Shown here piece after piece: positions 13,577 through 19,115 of a DNA stretch of 19,115 nt. A program made the translations under genes and the position numbers. The DNA comes from JAAZZIT01 sp964480525 (GTDB lineage Bacteria; Bacillota; Clostridia; Oscillospirales; Ruminococcaceae): assembly GCA_964480525.1 (NCBI GenBank), contig CAYZOV010000031.1, positions 1-19,115 of the forward strand, given 5' to 3'. The notes under the pieces are model-generated. The model ran no database searches. It saw nothing but the letters and a program-made list of their open reading frames with translations, and was not told the DNA's origin. The stretch's first letter is position 1, and each line of letters begins with the position of its first letter.

Positions 13577-13777
13577 GATGAAAAATTATGAAATAATTTG
13601 TTTTAACTGTTAATTATACCGTAAAAACAGCATAACAGAAAACTTTTTTGCACGAATTTGTTTCCGGCGGTTTTTTAGCTAAAATCACGAAAGAGCAAGT
13701 TTTTTCATATTTCGCCATTGACATTTTTATAATAGTTTATCAAAAGAAATAAGTTTACAAAAAGTTATATTTTAATT

Positions 13778-13877
13778 AAAAACAAAAAGCAGAAGAAACG
13801 GCATGTATACCTACCGTTTCAACTGCTTTCGTTTGTCAACAAGATTTTTAACAGGCACGTTTAATTTCTCGTCAACT
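13778..13877 (-). ncRNA. Candidate ~100-nt small RNA with its own promoter and terminator
   Basis: The minus strand has a consensus promoter at 13911-13883, a predicted start near 13876, and a strong 3' hairpin (13829-13786) followed by CTTTTTGTTTTT. The hairpin has two 7-bp helices (AAAGCAG/CTGCTTT and GAAACGG/CCGTTTC on the plus strand) separated by an AA/AA or TT/TT internal loop, with a 12-nt apical loop. GTTGAC appears twice in the body. A short open frame runs through it (from GTG, reading MPVKNLVDKRKQLKR), but it has no good ribosome site and may be chance. It matches no RNA family I recognise. It lies divergent from radC in an otherwise gene-free 528-nt gap (13547-14074). Confidence 0.55.
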
Positions 13878-13882
13878 TACTT

Positions 13883-13911
13883 ATTTTATCATATTTTAAC
13901 AAAAAAGTCAA
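13883..13911 (-). promoter_or_regulatory. Sigma-A promoter of the candidate small RNA
   Basis: On the minus strand TTGACT (13911-13906), a 17-bp spacer ending ATATGA (giving a TGA extended -10), and TAAAAT (13888-13883). The spacer is nearly identical to that of the divergent radC promoter. Confidence 0.75.
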
Positions 13912-14005
13912 GGAAAAATGCACGTTTAAATGTATTTAAATTGTCCACTTATCAGTTATACATTTAAAAGAGGAGATTATTTCCCACGAAGAATTACCGT
14001 TTCAC

Positions 14006-14034
14006 TTGACCTTTTTGTCGAAATATGATACAAT
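14006..14034 (+). promoter_or_regulatory. Sigma-A promoter of radC
   Basis: TTGACC (14006-14011), a 17-bp spacer ending ATATGA (TGA extended -10), TACAAT (14029-14034). The predicted start is near 14041, about 34 nt before the ATG. Confidence 0.8.
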
Positions 14035-14074
14035 TATCAAAATAAAGTATAAGATTGAGGAGTAGACCCGATTT

Positions 14075-14797
14075 ATGAACGAAAATCCAAAGAAAAAATT
14101 CGACTGGGACAACACCGCAAAGTTGAATATTCATGCCGGACACAGAGAACGTGTTAAGGAAAATTTTTTAAATGCGGGTTTGAAAGGCTTTCAGGACCAC
14201 GAAGCTTTGGAAATGCTTTTATTTTTCGGTATTCCTCAAAAAAACACCAACGAGCTGGCTCATCTTCTTATGTATAAATACGGAACTTTGGCAAATGTTC
14301 TGAACGCAACTTATGAGGACCTTATGAACGTTAAGGGCATGACTAAAAACAGTGCGGTTTTGCTGAATATTATGCCACAACTTTTTTCAAGATACGTTTC
14401 CATTGAAAAAAATGTTGTTAAACTTAACAGCCACGCTTCTTTGCATGACTTTTTTGTTCCTTTGTATTTTGGAATAAGAGATGAACAATTTATTGTGTGT
14501 TGTTTAAATGATTCTATGGAATTAACATATCACAGAACATTGTTTACGGGCGGTTTGGCGTCGGTTGAGGTAAGCGTCAGAAAAGTTTTTGAAGTTGCGG
14601 TCAATGTAAACGCTAAGTTTGTAATAATTTCCCATAATCACCCAAACGGCTGTGCAATTCCGTCGTATGGAGATATTCAGTTTACAAAATGTCTTATGAA
14701 TCTTCTTGAACAAATGGGTGTGTCGGTTGTTGACCACGTTGTCGTAGGTAAAAACAACATTGTTTCCATGAGAAATTCAGGGTATTTGGATATATAA
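14075..14797 (+). CDS. radC: RadC-family JAB/MPN-domain protein
   Basis: This 240-aa cytoplasmic protein has a helix-hairpin-helix-like N-terminal part (about 40-110: DHEALEMLLFFGIPQKNTNELA and VLNATYEDLMNVKGM) and a C-terminal JAB/MPN metalloprotease-like domain with HNHPNGCAIPSYGD (187-200), which carries the zinc-ligand pattern HxHP...SxxD. The family is widespread and its role is unsettled; it is not a proven DNA repair factor. The usual PRE motif before the metal site reads VRK here (168-170). The nearest ribosome site, GAGGAG, is 12 nt from the ATG, longer than ideal, but a stop codon excludes an earlier start. It is monocistronic with its own promoter. Confidence 0.85.
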   Translation: MNENPKKKFDWDNTAKLNIHAGHRERVKENFLNAGLKGFQDHEALEMLLFFGIPQKNTNELAHLLMYKYGTLANVLNATYEDLMNVKGMTKNSAVLLNIMPQLFSRYVSIEKNVVKLNSHASLHDFFVPLYFGIRDEQFIVCCLNDSMELTYHRTLFTGGLASVEVSVRKVFEVAVNVNAKFVIISHNHPNGCAIPSYGDIQFTKCLMNLLEQMGVSVVDHVVVGKNNIVSMRNSGYLDI

Positions 14798-14799
14798 AT

Positions 14800-14829
14800 A
14801 CATTTAAACTTTAAATAAAATCACTTTGA
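14800..14829 (+). promoter_or_regulatory. Possible LytTR-type direct repeat upstream of the regulator
   Basis: ACATTTAAA (14800-14808) and TCACTTTGA (14821-14829) are 9-bp imperfect direct repeats 21 bp apart, start to start. They end 4 bp before the -35. LytTR regulators of the AgrA/ComE type bind 9-bp direct repeats with this spacing. The match to the ACAGTT-like consensus is only partial. Confidence 0.35.
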
Positions 14830-14833
14830 ATTA

Positions 14834-14862
14834 TTGCCTTTTATATTTAACTATGGTACAAT
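14834..14862 (+). promoter_or_regulatory. Sigma-A promoter of the two-component operon
   Basis: TTGCCT (14834-14839), a 17-bp spacer, TACAAT (14857-14862). The leader is about 98 nt long. This is the main signal seen in 14798-14966. Confidence 0.7.
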
Positions 14863-14966
14863 TATTTAATGATAAGGCGTTATTTTAGGCTTTTTAAATG
14901 CTATAAATATACATTTTCACTTAGACAAACGTCGCAAATTATACTACCCCAAAGGAGACTTTTTCA

Positions 14967-15692
14967 ATGCTCAGAGTGGCAATATGTGATGACAACAAAC
15001 TTTTTGTAGAATATATGTCACAAGCTGTGCAAGCTGAATTTTTAAACCGAAAAGAAAAATTTCTTTTAAAAACTTATTTTTCCTGCGAATCACTTTATGA
15101 ACATCACTTGGCAAAACCTTTTGATGTAGTTTTTCTTGATATAGATATGCCTAAGCATAGTGGCTTTCAATTAGCTTCAAAAATTTCAGAATTAAAAAAC
15201 TGTTACATAATCTTTGTTACTAATCATTCTGATTTGGTTTACGACAGTTTGTATTTCAGACCGCTAAATTTTATCACTAAAAGTACAGATTCATGTTTTA
15301 CCGATAAACTTCACCGTGTTATGAATCAGTTATTCCACGAAATAAAGCAAAACAAGTCTGTTATTCTCGAAAACAAAGAAATAGGAAGAATATCTGTACA
15401 ACTTAAAGATATTCTGTACATTGAAAGTTCTAAGCATTATGTAGTATTCCATTCGGAAAATAACCCGCCCATTAAAGTCAGAGCAAATTTCAGCGAAATT
15501 GAGGATTATTATTCAAAATACGATTTTATAAGAATACATAAATGCTACATTGTCAATCTTCGACACATTTTTAATATTGACAAAAAGAATGACGAACTTA
15601 TATTTAAACAAGGATTAAAGCTGAACATAAGTAAAACATACAAACAATCTGTAGACCGAAAGCTTACTCAATACTTGAGGAGAACGCTGTGA
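14967..15692 (+). CDS. LytTR-family response regulator (AgrA/ComE-like)
   Basis: This 241-aa DNA-binding regulator has an N-terminal receiver domain (1-~120) with the acidic pair Asp8-Asp9, phosphoacceptor Asp58 in FLDIDMP, Thr85 and Lys105. Lys105 is followed by Ser where most regulators have Pro. The C-terminal LytTR domain (about 135-238) contains DILYIESSKHYVVFHS, FIRIHKCYIVNLRHI and the final KLNISKTYKQSV. AAAGGAG lies 9 nt before the ATG. It overlaps the kinase gene by 4 nt (GTGA), so the pair is translationally coupled. It probably regulates its own promoter. No AgrB or AgrD-like gene is adjacent, so the signal is unknown. Confidence 0.92.
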   Translation: MLRVAICDDNKLFVEYMSQAVQAEFLNRKEKFLLKTYFSCESLYEHHLAKPFDVVFLDIDMPKHSGFQLASKISELKNCYIIFVTNHSDLVYDSLYFRPLNFITKSTDSCFTDKLHRVMNQLFHEIKQNKSVILENKEIGRISVQLKDILYIESSKHYVVFHSENNPPIKVRANFSEIEDYYSKYDFIRIHKCYIVNLRHIFNIDKKNDELIFKQGLKLNISKTYKQSVDRKLTQYLRRTL

Positions 15693-16996
15693 AAGAGCAG
15701 TTTTGGAGTATTTTTGAAATAGCTATCAACTATTACCAAGGCTTTATACAAATGCTATTTATCTACAAATTTTTACAGCCATCATCGAAAAAGAAGTCTA
15801 AAATTTTGCTTGTTGTGTTCAGTATTCTCCTAGGTTCAACCGTAACAGCGTTAAACCACATTACCATTTACGAGGGTATTGCAAGTGTCTTATACATTTT
15901 AATACTATTTTCATTTTCAATAGTTGCATTTAAAGATAAACTTATTAAAAAAATCTTTGCGTCCGTAATACCGTTTGTGGTGGTACTGTTAGTAACTACT
16001 GTTGAACTGAATTTAATATCATATTTTTGCGGAATTTCAGTCAAAGAACTTATTATTTGCCAAGACCTGAGACGATTTATTTGTCTGCTGATTATACAGA
16101 TTTCATTATATGTATTATTATTTTTAATTTCAAATTTTTTCGATAAAACCGATGAATATGCTTTGTCGGATTGGGCTCCTATAGTAACCGTACTTATTTC
16201 TTCATTTATACTTACCTCATTATTGTATGCAATATCTTTGTCTATTAACAAAAGTGAAAGAATATATATTAACTTTGCGTATTTGGTTATTATTCTCCTT
16301 AATGTTATAATGCTCTATACTATACAATCTTTGGTTCAGAAAAACAGAGAAATAAACGAAATGAAACTTTCAAAACTAAAAGAAAAACACATGAATCAAT
16401 TTGTTGAAGACGCTAATTTGCAATATGACCTTATTAGGAAAATAAGACACGATATTAAGGACCGTCTTTCAACAGTTTACTTCTTGATTTCAAAAAACAA
16501 AATTCACGAAGCAATGGAATTTATCGCTCAATCCAACAATATTGTAAACGAAGTTGAAGTTTTTGTCAGAACAAATAATGCAGTTGTCAACTCGATAATC
16601 AACTCCAAACTATCTTCGGCACAGACTTTAGGAATAAATGTTTCGTGCATAACGATAGCTGATTTTAACGGCATAAGTGATTTGGACTTGTGCGACCTGT
16701 TAAGTAATACTTTGGAAAACGCCACAACTGCGTGTAAAAATATGCCTCAAAATTCCGATAGATTTATCCATGTCAATATTAAAAAAGAAAATAATATTTA
16801 CACGTTCAATATTAAAAACTCCATACATAAGTCCGTACTTGGTACTAATCCATTGTTGAAAACCACGAAAAAAGATAAACAAAACCACGGTTTGGGCACA
16901 GAAATAATAAAAGACATAGCTAACAAATATAACGGAAGATATGACTTTTATGAGATTGACAATACTTTTTGCTGTTCAGTAAGTCTGATTACATAA
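15689..16996 (+). CDS. AgrC-like GHKL sensor histidine kinase
   Basis: This 435-aa membrane kinase has about six hydrophobic spans in residues 1-215, a coiled linker, then a kinase core. The phospho-acceptor His254 is in KIRHDIKDRL, the N box is LLSNTLENA (Asn340, Asn344) and the G box is HGLGTEII (400-407), typical of the GHKL/SPOR_0B-type kinases that pair with LytTR regulators. The sensor region has no extracytoplasmic domain, as in peptide-sensing AgrC/ComD proteins. The start is GTG overlapping the regulator stop, with GAGGAG about 6 nt upstream. It is followed by a terminator at 17098. It probably phosphorylates the preceding regulator; the ligand cannot be inferred. Confidence 0.92.
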   Translation: MKEQFWSIFEIAINYYQGFIQMLFIYKFLQPSSKKKSKILLVVFSILLGSTVTALNHITIYEGIASVLYILILFSFSIVAFKDKLIKKIFASVIPFVVVLLVTTVELNLISYFCGISVKELIICQDLRRFICLLIIQISLYVLLFLISNFFDKTDEYALSDWAPIVTVLISSFILTSLLYAISLSINKSERIYINFAYLVIILLNVIMLYTIQSLVQKNREINEMKLSKLKEKHMNQFVEDANLQYDLIRKIRHDIKDRLSTVYFLISKNKIHEAMEFIAQSNNIVNEVEVFVRTNNAVVNSIINSKLSSAQTLGINVSCITIADFNGISDLDLCDLLSNTLENATTACKNMPQNSDRFIHVNIKKENNIYTFNIKNSIHKSVLGTNPLLKTTKKDKQNHGLGTEIIKDIANKYNGRYDFYEIDNTFCCSVSLIT

Positions 16997-17097
16997 AATT
17001 TTCCGGTCTTACACATTAAACAATCCCTTGCCAAACTCCCATGGATAAGTTTTACACCGATTAACTAAAGCTAACGCAAATCAACATTACAACAGTT

Positions 17098-17136
17098 CAC
17101 CCCAACCAATTGTAACAAATCGGTTGGGGTGTTTTT
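17098..17136 (+). terminator. Rho-independent terminator after the histidine kinase
   Basis: CACCCCAACC pairs perfectly with GGTTGGGGTG (10 bp), followed by five T on the plus strand. It lies between the convergent kinase and GH13 genes. The minus strand has no T-tract, so it is mainly a plus-strand terminator. Nothing else was found in 16997-17155. Confidence 0.9.
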
Positions 17137-17155
17137 AACAGAAATTTTTGGTTAA

Positions 17156-18709
17156 TTACACTTCAAAAAATCCTACGCTGCAAGGCGGTACGGTGATTTT
17201 TGTGCCATTTTGTGCAATTTTTTCGCCGAAAGAATATACCTCTTTTTTAATGGTATAATCACAGTCAAACTCCACAGTTCTGTTTGCAGGATTAACTATA
17301 ACGAGAATTTTTTCCCTGTCGTCACCTCGCAAGTACGCAAGCGGATAGGTGTCTTTTTGCGCAAAAACAAACTCTATTTCGCCCTTTGATTGCAAAGCCG
17401 TATGGGATTTTCTGATTTTAATAAGTTTTTTAATTTCGTTGTAAAGAGAATTTTCGTCGGCAATTGCTTTTTCAACAGTCGGACGGTCGGGCGAATTGTC
17501 CAAAGAAATGTACAGCTTGTCAGTCGGAGCAAAGCTGAAACCTGCGTTTGTGGAGCTATCCCATTGCATTGGCGAACGTGAACCTGTTCTGCCGTAACCG
17601 CCCTCGACAGAGGTGAGGTTTTCCACATAGCGCATACCGATTTCGTCGCCGTAATAAATGAACGGCGCACCTGCCATTGACAGCAAAAAGGCAAAAGCGA
17701 TTTTCAAATTGTCGCCATGAATATTCCGTGAAAGCCTGTCCATGTCGTGGTTGCCCGACGGAATACAAATTAAACCTTTCTTTTCGGATTTTTCATAGTT
17801 TTCAATATATTTTTTTACAAATCCCGAAATATCTCCCCTGCCCTCTTTTGCAAAGAACGGGTTTTCACAACGGAACAAATCGTTGTAATGCGACGGCCCG
17901 AAGTGCAACAAAAAGTCCATGTGAAAACCGCCCTGCAACGACTTGTCAGGTTCGCCCCACTCGGAAACCATAGCCGCATGAGGAAATTCGGCGTTCAAAA
18001 AGTCACGGATATTCTGCCAAAGTGCAATTGTTCCTTTGCTTTCGGGGTCATTTTTGACAAGCGAGCCTGCCATGTCAACCCTAAAACCGTCGCAACCCAT
18101 GTTCAACCAAAAACGCATTACATCTTTAAGAGCCTCACGGGTGGCAATTGCGCCCTTGCTGTCCGTCGGCTGTTGCCACGGTCGTTCCACATTATAAAAG
18201 CCGTAGTTCAACGCAGGCTGGTGGGAGAAAAAGTTCACGGCACACGAGCCGTCACGGTCGGAAATTCCACGAATACAGCCCATTCCCTGTGGTTCTTCCC
18301 AGATACTGTCCGTCCAAACATATCTGTCCGTAAATTCGGACAGTTCAGCTTTCATGGACTGCTTGAACCACTCATGTTCCACCGACGTATGCCCCGGAAC
18401 AAGGTCAAGAATGACGTGCATATCACGGTCGTGAACCTCGGAAAACAGGCGTTTTAAATCCTCGTTTGTGCCATAGCGAGGGGCAACCTGATAATAGTCG
18501 GACACGTCGTAGCCTGCGTCGCCAAAGGGCGATTTGAAGCACGGGTTAAGCCAGATTGCGTTGCAACCTAGTTCCCTAATATAGTCGAGTTTGGAAATGA
18601 TTCCCTGAAAATCGCCTATACCGTCACCGTTTGTGTCGCAAAAGGACTGTGGGTAGATTTCGTAGAAAATGGCGTCGTCAAGCCATTTTGGTTGAGTAAT
18701 TTTTGTCAT
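17156..18709 (-). CDS. GH13 family alpha-glucosidase/alpha-amylase
   Basis: This 517-aa glycoside hydrolase acts on alpha-glucosidic bonds, probably on imported maltodextrins, since it lacks a signal peptide. A (beta/alpha)8 barrel is indicated by the DTNGDGIGD calcium-type loop (25-33), GYDVSDY, and DLVPGHTS (102-109). The catalytic nucleophile is Asp212 in GFRVD, the acid/base is Glu250 in VSEWGEP, and the stabiliser is Asp322 in SGNHD. GSRSPMQWD and a C-terminal beta domain (about 430-517) follow. In region I the usual Asn before His is Gly. The ATG at 18709 is chosen because AAAGGA lies about 9 nt upstream; an upstream in-frame start lacks a site. Exact specificity (oligo-1,6-glucosidase, neopullulanase or other) is not decidable. 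It is monocistronic; no clear promoter was found. Confidence 0.92.
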   Translation of the reverse strand: MTKITQPKWLDDAIFYEIYPQSFCDTNGDGIGDFQGIISKLDYIRELGCNAIWLNPCFKSPFGDAGYDVSDYYQVAPRYGTNEDLKRLFSEVHDRDMHVILDLVPGHTSVEHEWFKQSMKAELSEFTDRYVWTDSIWEEPQGMGCIRGISDRDGSCAVNFFSHQPALNYGFYNVERPWQQPTDSKGAIATREALKDVMRFWLNMGCDGFRVDMAGSLVKNDPESKGTIALWQNIRDFLNAEFPHAAMVSEWGEPDKSLQGGFHMDFLLHFGPSHYNDLFRCENPFFAKEGRGDISGFVKKYIENYEKSEKKGLICIPSGNHDMDRLSRNIHGDNLKIAFAFLLSMAGAPFIYYGDEIGMRYVENLTSVEGGYGRTGSRSPMQWDSSTNAGFSFAPTDKLYISLDNSPDRPTVEKAIADENSLYNEIKKLIKIRKSHTALQSKGEIEFVFAQKDTYPLAYLRGDDREKILVIVNPANRTVEFDCDYTIKKEVYSFGEKIAQNGTKITVPPCSVGFFEV

Positions 18710-18759
18710 AATTAAGCTTCCTTTCGAGTTAATTTTTTGTAAATTTTTCAAAACCGTAC

Positions 18760-19094
18760 TGTTGCGGTTTGTGTGACTTTTGTGTAAATATTTATTACTT
18801 TGTTAATGTTTAAACTATCTGCCAAACGCTCTTTCAAAGTTTGTGACCGCTGTAGTTTGGCGGTTGTAACTGTAACCCTGTCGTTAATCCCAACTATCTT
18901 CCAAAGTCCGCCAAAGAATAAAAAGTTTCGGTCAAGCCTTTTCAAAGGCTTGTAGGTTTCCAAAGGGCGAAGCCCTTTGGTCGCCGTCCGCAGACGGCGA
19001 AATTCCCCAATACCAATAAGCGTTTTTCGGGGGGAGCAGAAACATAAGCCATTATGTTTCTGCGATGGGGGACTTTTCAAGTAAAAAGTCCCCC
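18760..19094 (-). repeat. Right, inverted copy of the hairpin-rich repeat
   Basis: Read on the minus strand it repeats the left-end element. A stem of 11 bp GGGGGACTTTT/AAAAGTCCCCC (19067-19094) comes first. Next are a 12-bp stem with a GCCA loop (19036-19063), CGCCGTC/GACGGCG (18982-18999), CCAAAGGGC/GCCCTTTGG (18960-18980) and CAAGCCTTT/AAAGGCTTG (18933-18952). Further similarity continues to ACAAAAGTC near 18773-18781. It fills the region upstream of the GH13 gene to the window edge. Open frames through it are not genes. The boundary near 18760 is approximate. Confidence 0.8.
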
Positions 19095-19115
19095 TACTTG
19101 CAAGGTTTAGCAAAC

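Noticed and set aside
13610..13722. About 36-codon minus-strand frame starting MSMAKYEK
   Set aside because: No Shine-Dalgarno, no conserved features, and too short to support on sequence alone.
13718..13733. TTGACA and TATAAT on the plus strand
   Set aside because: The hexamers are only 4 bp apart, and neither has a partner at 16-18 bp, so no promoter is called.
13778..13877. Assignment of the candidate small RNA to a riboswitch or 6S RNA
   Set aside because: It lacks the conserved core of the c-di-GMP, preQ1 or guanidine classes, and the long open-bubble hairpin of 6S RNA.
18748..19113. 121-aa minus-strand frame at the right end
   Set aside because: It is a translation of the inverted repeat copy and is not matched in frame by the left copy.
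1..19115. CRISPR array, tRNA, rRNA, insertion sequence or integrase
   Set aside because: No regularly spaced direct repeats with unique spacers, no cloverleaf or rRNA sequence, and no transposase or recombinase frame was seen.

Overview
The window reads as chromosome of a low-to-medium GC Gram-positive bacterium of the class Clostridia, most likely an Oscillospirales/Ruminococcaceae-type gut anaerobe. This placement is inferred from gene order, purine-rich ribosome binding sites, sigma-A type promoters and a meso-diaminopimelate type MurE; no rRNA or tRNA gene is present to confirm it.

Layout. Positions 1-687 are a hairpin-rich repeat followed by the leader of murA (+ strand). From 11441 down to 1963 on the minus strand runs a division and cell wall (dcw) cluster in the order mraZ, rsmH, ftsL-like, spoVD/pbpB-like PBP, murE, an mraY-like gene, ftsW/spoVE, murG. 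murG converges on murA with 9 bp between the stop codons. A sigma-A promoter and three 10-bp-spaced MraZ boxes sit in front of mraZ. Positions 11442-12400 hold no known gene, but they contain a terminator, two promoters, a G-quadruplex motif and a small membrane-protein ORF in a convergent, overlapping arrangement. Then come a two-gene operon (unknown protein plus inorganic pyrophosphatase), a predicted ~100-nt small RNA on the minus strand, a RadC-family gene, a LytTR response regulator with its AgrC-like histidine kinase, and a cytoplasmic GH13 glucosidase (minus strand). The right end (about 18760-19115) is an inverted copy of the repeat at the left end.

How the genes work together. MurA makes the first committed peptidoglycan precursor, MurE adds meso-DAP, MurG makes lipid II, FtsW polymerises it and the SpoVD-type PBP crosslinks it. 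FtsL is a septal scaffold, and MraZ and RsmH are the regulator and rRNA methyltransferase that normally head the cluster. The cluster lacks murF, murD and divIB. The protein in the MraY position keeps the fold and the first Asp pair but has lost the NLTDGLDG, MGDxGSL and HHH catalytic motifs, so a true MraY must be encoded elsewhere and this one is a candidate pseudo-enzyme.

Most interesting points: the degenerate MraY inside the dcw operon; the inverted repeats at both window ends, with compensatory changes in their stems; the type I toxin-antitoxin-like arrangement with a G-quadruplex near 12.0 kb; and the predicted small RNA near 13.8 kb. Because both ends fall in copies of the same repeat, the window may be a whole assembly contig that broke at repeats.
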